Source: Chthoniobacter flavus
GTDB taxonomy: Bacteria > Verrucomicrobiota > Verrucomicrobiia > Chthoniobacterales > Terrimicrobiaceae
NCBI GenBank assembly: GCA_945903555.1
Contig: CAMDOJ010000028.1
Location: forward strand, 1-13,719
Direction of reading: 5' to 3'
DNA length: 13,719 bases
Shown here: positions 7,809 to 13,719 of the stretch, piece after piece
Numbering within the stretch: position 1 is the first letter of the stretch
Layout: every line of letters begins with the position of its first letter
The notes under the pieces: generated by a model
Database searches by the model: none
Seen by the model: the letters and a program-made list of their open reading frames with translations, nothing else
What the model was told of the DNA's origin: nothing
Made by a program: the position numbers and the translations under genes

Positions 7809-8050
7809 AAAAAATCACCCTATCGGTCAGTGTTTTTTTGCTCGTCTTCCTTCATTCTTCTCTGGCTTGCGTTGGGTGTCGTGAGCCAGGCGTTGGTAGT
7901 GTGGCCGAGCCTCAGACGGTCTTGGCTGGCGTCGGTCTTTCTTGGGGAGTTCTTTTCATGCTGGGCGTTGTGTTTGTAATTGTCAGCGCTCTCGTGGTTT
8001 TCATCGTTCGCACCTGCCGAGAGTTGGATCGTAAAAACCTAGTGCCATGA
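7805..8050 (+). CDS. 81-residue signal-peptide protein with CxxC and one membrane helix
   Basis: Unrecognised small gene that starts on the Sco stop codon as ATGA and ends on the start codon of the DUF420 gene, again as ATGA. Residues 1-21 form a clear signal peptide (KK, then a hydrophobic core, then HSSLA). The exported part begins with C22-V-G-C25-R, giving a CxxC pair at the very N-terminus of the mature chain. A glycine/proline stretch follows, then one membrane helix at about 43-68 and a short basic tail. The sequence before C22 (SLA) is not a good lipobox, so a lipoprotein is possible but unproven. A plausible role is metal or thiol handling for oxidase assembly beside Sco; this is inferred only from position and the cysteines. 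I recall similar short CxxC-plus-helix proteins in related bacteria, without a known function. Confidence 0.8.
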   Translation: MKKITLSVSVFLLVFLHSSLACVGCREPGVGSVAEPQTVLAGVGLSWGVLFMLGVVFVIVSALVVFIVRTCRELDRKNLVP

Positions 8051-8478
8051 GTGTGTCCGACCTTCCTGCACTCAATGCAGGACTCAACTCGATCGCGACG
8101 ATCCTGCTCCTGACGGGCTTTTTTTTCATCAAAACGGATAGAAAAATCGCCCACCGAAACTGCATGGCTGGCGCCTTCGTTGTCTCGTCCATTTTCCTTG
8201 TCACCTACGTCCTCCACAAATATCTCGTCCATTTCGTCCACACTCCCTTTGGAGGAACGGGACTCTGGAGCACTTTTTACTACGGGATGCTCATCTCCCA
8301 CATCATCCTAGCGATCACTATTGTACCGCTTGTTTTGATCACCATCAATCACGCCGTGCGCGCGCGCCACGAACGCCATCGGGCCTGGGCACGCTGGACA
8401 TTTCCACTCTGGCTTTATGTCTCCGTCACTGGCGTCCTAGTTTACTTCATGCTTTACCAGTGGTTTCCCAGAGCCTGA
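8047..8478 (+). CDS. DUF420 (YozB/CtaM-like) membrane protein, oxidase maturation
   Basis: Member of the DUF420 family. The Staphylococcus aureus member CtaM is known to be needed for a functional aa3-type oxidase, so a role in oxidase maturation fits this location. The 143-residue protein has four to five membrane helices and the family's conserved residues: DLPALNAGLN (5-14), H36 in AHRNCMAGAF, H57 in the second helix, H85 in MLISHIILA, and the C-terminal block RWTFPLWLYVSVTGV (116-130) ending MLYQWF. Its ATG overlaps the stop of the CxxC gene by 4 bases. A 26-base A/T-rich gap follows, with no terminator, before the next gene. The family assignment is strong. The exact biochemical step is not settled for the family. 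Confidence 0.92.
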   Translation: MSVSDLPALNAGLNSIATILLLTGFFFIKTDRKIAHRNCMAGAFVVSSIFLVTYVLHKYLVHFVHTPFGGTGLWSTFYYGMLISHIILAITIVPLVLITINHAVRARHERHRAWARWTFPLWLYVSVTGVLVYFMLYQWFPRA

Positions 8479-8504
8479 TCCTTTCAACCTAATAAAATAA
8501 TATC

Positions 8505-8906
8505 ATGAGTTCCCGACCAATGGGGCTTGAGCACACGGGTGTGCTTGATGCCTTTGCCTACGATAACCGCCGCGACCTACTCGTTCTTGCCATGTATGAG
8601 ACGCGACCATGGGGAAAAGAAGATCAACAGATCCTCCAGCTCCAGGAAAAACTCAACGCCTACGCCTCGTTCATTCTGGACGGAGAAATGGCCGAAGCCT
8701 TCCCTCAATATGCAGGCAAGCCTGTCGAGATCCAACTCCGCACGCGGCATCTTCCCGACCCGCTGGCCCTCGGTCTCCTTCAACAGGCTCGCGAGCAATT
8801 TGCCCTTCAGCAAATCCAACTCGAAACAATTCAGATCGATCCCGCTGAGGAAGTCCTGCCCGACGCCACGGGATCCTGCGGATGCGGCGGAAACACCTGC
8901 TGCTAA
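8505..8906 (+). CDS. Small soluble protein (DUF6572-like) with a cysteine-rich tail
   Basis: A 133-residue soluble protein without signal peptide or membrane helix. Its body (VLDAFAYDNRRDLLVLAMYE, then LQLQEKLNAYASFILDG) resembles a family I recall as DUF6572, in which a quinoprotein-like function has not been shown and the role is unknown. That assignment is from memory and moderate. The distinguishing feature is the tail GSCGCGGNTCC: C125, C127, C132 and C133 in the last nine residues, after an Asp/Glu-rich linker. Such a cluster could bind Cu, Zn or an Fe-S centre, or act in thiol chemistry. It follows the oxidase-assembly genes by 26 bases and ends 102 bases before thiG. The leader before the ATG is A/T-rich with no Shine-Dalgarno. 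Confidence 0.82.
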   Translation: MSSRPMGLEHTGVLDAFAYDNRRDLLVLAMYETRPWGKEDQQILQLQEKLNAYASFILDGEMAEAFPQYAGKPVEIQLRTRHLPDPLALGLLQQAREQFALQQIQLETIQIDPAEEVLPDATGSCGCGGNTCC

Positions 8907-8921
8907 AGGCGCGCGCGCCTT
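8906..8921. repeat. 16-base GC-rich perfect palindrome at the operon end
   Basis: AAGGCGCGCGCGCCTT is a perfect inverted repeat that overlaps the last base of the stop codon of the preceding gene. As RNA it could form a 6-bp stem with a 4-base loop. No T-tract follows, so it is at best a weak terminator or pause site. A second, smaller inverted repeat lies just beyond it: CGGAG at 8938-8942 and CTCCG at 8954-8958. The 102 bases from 8907 to 9008 hold no other gene that I can support, and no TPP riboswitch consensus is seen there. Confidence 0.4.
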
Positions 8922-9008
8922 CAAATCCATTCGATTCCGGAGTTGCCGCAAATCTCCGCATCATACTTGTTGCGAAAAAGGCCTTTTCAACGCCATCATT
9001 CACCCACT

Positions 9009-9794
9009 TTGAATCAAAAACTGACCATCGCTGGCCGCGAGTTTTCATCCCGACTTTTTCTAGGAACCGGCAAATTCTCATCGAATGAGACCATGCGCGA
9101 CGCACTCGACGCCAGTGGCGCAGAAATCGTCACTGTCGCCCTTCGCCGCGCGGATCTGAGCGGAAAAAACGACCCCTACGCGAACATCCTAGAGTTCATT
9201 GATCCGAAAAAATATCTGCTTCTTCCGAATACCAGCGGGGCCATGAATGCGGAAGAGGCCGTTCGCCTCGCTCGCCTCGCTGCCGCAGCGGGACTTCCCA
9301 TGTGGATCAAACTCGAAATCCACCCAGACCCCCATTACCTGCTGCCAGATCCGATCGAAACACTCGCAGCGGCCACTCAGTTGGTAAAAGAAGGCTTCGT
9401 TGTTCTTCCCTACATCAATGCCGATCCCGTTCTAGCTCGACGTTTGCAGGATGTGGGCACAGCGACCGTAATGCCGCTCGGTTCCCCCATCGGCAGCAAT
9501 CGCGGGCTGGATACCCGATCCCAGATCGAAATCATCATTAAACAAGCTTCGGTTCCCGTTATCGTGGACGCCGGCATCGGCGCACCCAGCCACGCCGCGG
9601 AAGCCCTTGAAATGGGCGCCGACGCCGTTCTGGTCAATACCGCCATCGCCGCCGCGACTTTCCCAAATCGCATGGCCCATGCCTTCCGAGTCACAGTGGA
9701 AGCCGCCCGCGAGGCCTTTGAGGCGGGTCTTCCGATGCGTCTCGATCAAGCTTCACCGACAAGCCCGCTCGCGGCTTTCCTGAGAAATTCCTGA
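9009..9794 (+). CDS. thiG: Thiazole synthase ThiG
   Basis: Makes the thiazole phosphate of thiamine from deoxyxylulose 5-phosphate, dehydroglycine (or glycine-derived imine) and sulfur carried as ThiS thiocarboxylate. The TIM-barrel protein opens NQKLTIAGREFSSRLFLGTGKF, as the family does. K101 in WIKLEI is the Schiff-base lysine (K96 in Bacillus). The phosphate-binding loops GSPIGSNRGL (158-167) and DAGIGAPSHAAEALEMGADA (187-206) are intact. The start chosen is TTG at 9009, giving 261 residues, the normal family length. A longer frame begins at TTG 8943, but its 22 extra residues are not family-like, and no ATG is available. No thiS, thiF or thiH lies beside it here. mutS begins 6 bases after its stop, so the two are probably cotranscribed. 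Confidence 0.95.
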   Translation: MNQKLTIAGREFSSRLFLGTGKFSSNETMRDALDASGAEIVTVALRRADLSGKNDPYANILEFIDPKKYLLLPNTSGAMNAEEAVRLARLAAAAGLPMWIKLEIHPDPHYLLPDPIETLAAATQLVKEGFVVLPYINADPVLARRLQDVGTATVMPLGSPIGSNRGLDTRSQIEIIIKQASVPVIVDAGIGAPSHAAEALEMGADAVLVNTAIAAATFPNRMAHAFRVTVEAAREAFEAGLPMRLDQASPTSPLAAFLRNS

Positions 9795-9800
9795 TCTCCG

Positions 9801-12281
9801 ATGTCCACCGAAACGCTGACCCCCATGATGCAGCAATATCAAGCCCTCCGGCGTGAATTGCCGCCAGGCACGCTTCTCCTTTTCCGCCTCGGGGATTTCT
9901 ATGAGATGTTTGGCGAAGATGCGATCGAGGCCTCTCGGTTACTGAATTTGTCGCTCACGAAGCGCGGTCCAACTCCGATGTGCGGCATGCCTTACCACGC
10001 CGCCCGAGGCTATATCGAAAAGCTTGTTGCCGCTGGTTGGCGTGCGGCGATTTGTGATCAGGTCGGCGAGGTCCAAGCGGGCAAACTCGTGCGCCGAGAG
10101 ATTTCCCAGATCCTCAGCCCGGGCACACTAGATGACTTCGGACTCGATGATCGAAAGCCCAACTACCTCGCGGCTCTCTGCTCGCGCGGCGATGCCTTCG
10201 GAATGGCTTTTTGCGATCTCAGTACGGGCGAATTTCGCCTCACGGAACTGGCGACACTTCCGTCCCTTCTCGACGAACTCGCCCGCGTCTCACCATCAGA
10301 AATCCTCGTCCCAGACCATCAAACCGACCAGTTCGCAACCATCAACCCCCGCTCAGTTCTTGATGGTTATGTTTTCGAATCCGAACCGGCCACGGATATC
10401 CTTCGCTCCCATTTCAAAGTTCACTCGCTCGATGGATTCGGTTGCGCCGATCTTCCTGCAGGCACCTCTGCCGCTGGCGCTCTCCTGCACTACATCACCC
10501 GCCAGATGCGGCGGCAGGCGGGCCACCTCAACCGCCTCCAACCCTACCGCTGCAGTCAATTCCTGATTCTCGATGCCGCCTCACAAAGCCACTTGGAGTT
10601 GGTCAACTCGCGCGCCGGTCGCAGCATGACCCTCCTCGGCGCGCTGGACCGCACGTCGACGCCAATGGGGGCGCGCCTCCTGCGCGAGTGGATACTGCAT
10701 CCCCTGCGCGATACCTCTGAAATCGAGGAACGCCAAGATGCCGTCGCCGCTCTGCTTTCCGATGCGATGCTACTCAGTGACCTCCGGTCCCGCTTGTCCG
10801 AAATCCGCGATATCGAGCGCGCGACGGCGCGACTTCATGGCCCCTCCGGCAATGCCCGCGACCTCGCGACGCTGGCTCAATCCCTTTCTCGTATACCTGC
10901 ATTGGCTGCCAGTCTCGGTGGCGGCCAGAAGCTCTCGATCCCGTCTCCCCTCCTTGCAAACTCGCTCTCGCGTCTCCATGCCCTGCCCGATTTATCCGAT
11001 ACGCTAACCCGAGCCCTCGTCGAAACACCCCCGCCGGTCATCCGCGAAGGCGGCTTCATTCAACCTGGCTTTGATCCCGCCCTCGACGAGCTCCGCTCAG
11101 CCTCCCACGAGGGAAAAAACTGGATTGCTATACTCCAAGAAAAAGAAATCGAACGCACCGGCATCAGATCGCTCAAGGTTCGCTTCACTTCCGTCTTCGG
11201 CTACTTCATCGAAATCACTAATTCCAATCTGGGTGCGGTTCCCGACGACTACATTCGCAAACAAACGACCGTCGGGGGCGAGCGCTTTATCACGCCCGAA
11301 CTCAAAGAAGTCGAAGGCAAAATCCTCGGTTCCGAGGAACGCTCCCGCGCTCGCGAGATTGAGATTTTTTCCGAGCTTCGCGCCGCAGTGCTTATCGAAC
11401 TTCCCCACTTGCAAGAAACCGCGAACACCCTCGCGGTCCTCGATGTGCTCTGTTCCTTTGCCGAGACCGCACGTCTCCACGACTACTGCCGCCCTGAGAT
11501 TGATGATTCCGATATCCTCCACATCACAGATGGTCGCCACCCCGTCCTTGATCAACTCAGCGAAGGCTCCCGATTTGTCCCAAATGATACCGATCTCGGC
11601 ACCGATGGAAAAAATTTTGCCCTCATTACTGGGCCGAATATGGCGGGAAAATCGACCTACATCCGCCAAGTCGCACTCCTCACCCTCCTTGCCCAAACTG
11701 GCAGCTACGTCCCTGCCAAAGCCATGCGCGTCGGCCTCGTTGACCGCATTTTTACGCGCGTCGGCGCAAGTGACGATCTCGCTCGCGGTCAATCCACCTT
11801 CATGGTCGAGATGAATGAAACTGCGAACATTCTCAACAACGCGACCTCCCGCAGCCTTGTGATTCTCGATGAGATTGGTCGCGGCACCTCGACCTTCGAT
11901 GGACTCTCGATTGCATGGAGTGTTTCCGAATACCTCCACGACCAAATCAGCTGCCGCGCGCTCTTCGCCACCCACTACCACGAACTCACCGATCTCGAGC
12001 GAACCCGCTCTGGAATCCTCAATCTCAATGTCGCCGTCCGCGAATGGAACGACCAAATTATTTTCCTCCGAAAAATTCTCCCCGGTCGTGCCGATCAAAG
12101 CTACGGCATCCAGGTCGCTCGTCTCGCAGGACTTCCCGAATTGATCATCACCCGGGCCCGCGAGATTCTTAACAACCTCGAAAAATCCGAACTCAACGCG
12201 GAAGGCCAACCGACCCGCGCTCCTTCGCCCCGCAAACGCCTCGTCCCAGATCCCGAAGCCGCCCAAATGGCTTTGTTCTGA
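9801..12281 (+). CDS. mutS: DNA mismatch repair protein MutS
   Basis: Recognises mispaired or looped-out bases and starts mismatch repair with MutL. The 826-residue protein is full length. The mismatch-reading Phe-x-Glu motif is F33-Y34-E35 in GDFYEMF; the connector, lever and clamp domains occupy the middle. The ABC ATPase has Walker A GPNMAGKST at 611-619, Walker B ending D690-E691 in LVILDEIGRGTSTFDG, and the switch FATHYHEL. The C-terminus ends in QMALF (822-826), a good match to the beta-clamp binding pentapeptide, placed at the very last residues, with no long tetramerisation tail after it. The start ATG at 9801 is 6 bases after thiG, with no Shine-Dalgarno. It is convergent with holA, 45 bases away. 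Confidence 0.98.
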   Translation: MSTETLTPMMQQYQALRRELPPGTLLLFRLGDFYEMFGEDAIEASRLLNLSLTKRGPTPMCGMPYHAARGYIEKLVAAGWRAAICDQVGEVQAGKLVRREISQILSPGTLDDFGLDDRKPNYLAALCSRGDAFGMAFCDLSTGEFRLTELATLPSLLDELARVSPSEILVPDHQTDQFATINPRSVLDGYVFESEPATDILRSHFKVHSLDGFGCADLPAGTSAAGALLHYITRQMRRQAGHLNRLQPYRCSQFLILDAASQSHLELVNSRAGRSMTLLGALDRTSTPMGARLLREWILHPLRDTSEIEERQDAVAALLSDAMLLSDLRSRLSEIRDIERATARLHGPSGNARDLATLAQSLSRIPALAASLGGGQKLSIPSPLLANSLSRLHALPDLSDTLTRALVETPPPVIREGGFIQPGFDPALDELRSASHEGKNWIAILQEKEIERTGIRSLKVRFTSVFGYFIEITNSNLGAVPDDYIRKQTTVGGERFITPELKEVEGKILGSEERSRAREIEIFSELRAAVLIELPHLQETANTLAVLDVLCSFAETARLHDYCRPEIDDSDILHITDGRHPVLDQLSEGSRFVPNDTDLGTDGKNFALITGPNMAGKSTYIRQVALLTLLAQTGSYVPAKAMRVGLVDRIFTRVGASDDLARGQSTFMVEMNETANILNNATSRSLVILDEIGRGTSTFDGLSIAWSVSEYLHDQISCRALFATHYHELTDLERTRSGILNLNVAVREWNDQIIFLRKILPGRADQSYGIQVARLAGLPELIITRAREILNNLEKSELNAEGQPTRAPSPRKRLVPDPEAAQMALF

Positions 12282-12311
12282 TTTTTTACGCACGAGTCCG
12301 CAGTAAAATCG

Positions 12312-12333
12312 GCGTTGATCGTTTCCTCAACGC
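12312..12333 (-). terminator. Hairpin in the mutS/holA convergent gap, probable holA terminator
   Basis: GCGTTGA (12312-12318), an 8-base loop and TCAACGC (12327-12333) form a perfect 7-bp stem overlapping the holA stop codon. Read on the minus strand, the stem is followed by CCGATTTTACT, a short T-run, so it could serve as an intrinsic terminator for holA. On the plus strand a T6 run directly follows the mutS stop (12282-12287), preceded by a weak 5-bp stem AAGCC/GGCTT (12256-12260 with 12269-12273), which could end mutS transcripts. Both are modest structures. Confidence 0.38.
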
Positions 12334-13433
12334 GACATGAAACCCACGAGCAGTCGGGTGAGTATGGTTTCATCCGTTCCTTGGCCACTGATGAGTTGCC
12401 AGTTTGCTTCGGCGCAATTGTGGAAGGCTTTTTGCAGATCTTCGAGCGCGTAATGCGAAGCGCTGCGAGCAGCAACCCCGAGTCCGTAAGTGTTGATGCC
12501 CCCATCCTTTTTACGAGGTAGATAATCGGTCTCCGACGCCGGTAATTTATTCAGCACCCCCGTAAAAAACTGGGGTTCGGCCGGCGGGTGGAGCTTATGC
12601 CTGACGAGGATATTTTTAGCGAGATGCAGATTTCTTATGGTGGGGACGATGGATGCTAAAAGGATGCCGACTCCCTTCTCTCCCTGCTCCAGCAAATGTT
12701 TTAGCGTCTCTAGTGCCAGCGGTAGATCTCGCGCGGATATCGCATTTCCGATGTCAAAGATCCCGCTCTCGCGTGTTGCGGATACCACCTCGCGGATATC
12801 TCTCGCCTCAATAGGGTGACCCAACCCGAAAGCCGTCTCGATTTTGTCGAGTTCGTTGTTGAGTTGACCGGAATCGAGTCCCACCCTCGTCGCAAGCACT
12901 TCGATGGCCTCACGAGAAATTTTCATTCCGCGTGAACGAATGTGCTGGGCAGTCCAAGATATAACCTCCTCCTCACCGGCACGGAATCCCAAGTCGGGCT
13001 TGTCGTGCAGTTCCGTCGTTCCCGCCTTGATGAGACGCTTGTAGGCGCTCCGGCGCTTGTCGGGCTTAACGGCGCTGACCAAAAATGTCACCCCCCCTGG
13101 CAACCCTGAATCAATAAAATCGCAAAGCTTCTCGAGCAGCGTGAGAACACTTTCTGAACCGCCTGTCACGGAATCAGCCAAAAAGGCCGCGCTTTTCAGC
13201 CACACCAGTTTGCTACCGCCAAGGAAGGGTAGCGTCGCTAGGGCCTGCAAGGTTTCCTGCAACTGGGATACGGCCGCATCCACGGTTTCCACTCCTCCAT
13301 CGATGACCTCCAACCCGAACGCATCCGCGCCCGGAGCCAGCTTCTCGGCAAGCGCACTGGCCGCTTTCTTGACGGCGGCATCATCCGACCCAGCTACGAA
13401 ATACACGGCGGAAATGGTTTTTTTGACGGGCAT
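12327..13433 (-). CDS. holA: DNA polymerase III delta subunit (clamp loader)
   Basis: HolA opens the beta sliding clamp within the clamp-loader complex, so that the clamp can be placed on primed DNA. The 368-residue protein is slightly longer than the usual 330-345. It begins with a family-like strand, VYFVAGSDDAAVKKA (10-24). It has the clamp-contact segment LPFLGGSKLVWLK (68-80), then VTFLVSAVKPDKRRSAYKRLIK (115-136), where other family members have a kldkR-type segment. Domain II/III follows with LNNELDKIETAFG (191-203), REVVSATRESGIFDIGNAI (214-232) and the LLEQGEKGVGILLASIVPTIRNL helices. As usual for delta, no Walker A motif is present. The start is ATG at 13433-13431 with no Shine-Dalgarno. 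It is convergent with mutS and divergent from the aminotransferase. Confidence 0.92.
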   Translation of the reverse strand: MPVKKTISAVYFVAGSDDAAVKKAASALAEKLAPGADAFGLEVIDGGVETVDAAVSQLQETLQALATLPFLGGSKLVWLKSAAFLADSVTGGSESVLTLLEKLCDFIDSGLPGGVTFLVSAVKPDKRRSAYKRLIKAGTTELHDKPDLGFRAGEEEVISWTAQHIRSRGMKISREAIEVLATRVGLDSGQLNNELDKIETAFGLGHPIEARDIREVVSATRESGIFDIGNAISARDLPLALETLKHLLEQGEKGVGILLASIVPTIRNLHLAKNILVRHKLHPPAEPQFFTGVLNKLPASETDYLPRKKDGGINTYGLGVAARSASHYALEDLQKAFHNCAEANWQLISGQGTDETILTRLLVGFMSR

Positions 13434-13460
13434 GGGATGTTGGGAATCGTTGAAGGACGA

Positions 13461-13489
13461 ATCATGATCCGATGCGTTCCGAAATGCAA
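13461..13489 (-). promoter_or_regulatory. Weak candidate holA promoter in the divergent gap
   Basis: On the minus strand, TTGCAT (plus-strand 13489-13484) and CATGAT (13466-13461) are separated by 17 bases. They match sigma-70 boxes in 3 and 4 of 6 positions. Transcription would start near 13454, about 20 bases before the holA ATG. The 131-base gap 13434-13564 must also serve the divergent aminotransferase gene, for which I see no convincing boxes. Support is only the spacing and the topology. Confidence 0.2.
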
Positions 13490-13564
13490 ATCCGAGAAAT
13501 TCCCGCGACTAAGTGAAATTTTATTTGGTCAGCACCCGCCTCCCTTGCATAACCTCTTTTCTGC

Positions 13565-13719
13565 ATGTCCACACCACACATCAAACTGTTCATTCCGGGT
13601 CCGGTCGAAGTGTCTGAAAAAACCTTCCGCGCCATGTGCACTCCCATGATTGGCCACCGGGGATCCGAATTCAAAAAACTCTACGCTGGTATTCAGCCCC
13701 GCCTGCAAACTCTCTTCGG
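13565..13719 (+). CDS. Class V aminotransferase, alanine-glyoxylate type (5' part only)
   Basis: A PLP-dependent fold-type I aminotransferase truncated by the window edge after 51 complete codons. The N-terminus reads HIKLFIPGPVEV (5-16), then MIGHRGSEFKKLY (28-40) and a helix ending LQTLF. The (I)PGPVEV followed by P-x-IGHR-x-x-EF is the opening of the alanine-glyoxylate / serine-pyruvate aminotransferase group of class V. The PLP lysine and most of the catalytic residues lie outside the window, so substrate cannot be decided; serine, alanine or phosphonate-type amino donors all occur in related proteins. The ATG at 13565 fits the family start. It is divergent from holA, and no Shine-Dalgarno is seen (cctcttttctgc precedes it). 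Confidence 0.88.
   Translation, partial: MSTPHIKLFIPGPVEVSEKTFRAMCTPMIGHRGSEFKKLYAGIQPRLQTLF

Noticed and set aside
8943..9008. Longer ThiG N-terminus from TTG 8943
   Set aside because: The added 22 residues are not family-like, while the protein from 9009 has the usual ThiG length and opening.
8907..9008. Possible TPP riboswitch or thiS gene before thiG
   Set aside because: No TPP riboswitch core consensus was seen by eye, the gap is too short for thiS, and no frame ending in Gly-Gly is present.
9266..9281. Tandem GCCTCGCT repeat inside thiG
   Set aside because: Two copies of an 8-base unit within codons for a conserved Arg-Leu-Ala helix; explained by the protein sequence.
11097..12293. 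398-codon minus-strand open frame opposite mutS
   Set aside because: Antisense to the conserved MutS ATPase region; the translation shows no domain, and mutS is certain.
1..13719. CRISPR arrays, IS elements, tRNA/rRNA genes, phage or defence genes
   Set aside because: I read through the window for spaced direct repeats, terminal inverted repeats with transposase, cloverleaf-like segments and defence domains, and found none. The content is housekeeping and respiratory.

Overview
The window reads as an ordinary stretch of chromosome from a moderately GC-rich, aerobic, free-living bacterium. Gene content, protein style and the near absence of Shine-Dalgarno sequences suggest a Verrucomicrobiota-like (PVC) lineage, but this is an impression from family resemblance and not a proven assignment. 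I see no mobile element, CRISPR array, tRNA or rRNA.

Layout: (1) At the left edge, on the minus strand, lies the ATPase head and first coiled coil of the chromosome-segregation protein SMC, cut by the window end. (2) Divergent from it is an M20-family metallo-dipeptidase. (3) Next comes a long plus-strand cluster for an aa3-type cytochrome c oxidase: subunit I (ctaD), haem A synthase (ctaA), haem O synthase (ctaB), a 41-residue one-helix protein, subunit III, a Sco copper chaperone, an 81-residue signal-peptide/CxxC/one-helix protein, a DUF420 (YozB/CtaM-like) membrane protein, and a 133-residue soluble protein with a cysteine-rich tail. (4) thiG and mutS follow on the same strand. (5) holA (DNA polymerase III delta) lies convergent to mutS. 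(6) A class V (alanine-glyoxylate type) aminotransferase begins at the right edge, divergent from holA.

The oxidase cluster is a compact assembly unit. CtaB and CtaA make haem A for subunit I, Sco handles copper for the CuA centre, and DUF420 proteins are linked to aa3 oxidase maturation. Most junctions from ctaA to the DUF420 gene are 4- or 8-base overlaps, which implies translational coupling. Neither subunit II, which carries CuA, nor CtaG/Cox11 is present in the window, so the set must be completed elsewhere.

The observations most worth a second look are: a His in place of the highly conserved Mg-site Asp in subunit I (residue 412); three uncharacterised small proteins embedded in the oxidase operon, two of them cysteine-bearing; the missing subunit II; and the almost complete lack of Shine-Dalgarno motifs. 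I found no clearly new multi-gene system. The small oxidase-linked proteins are the best candidates for undescribed function.
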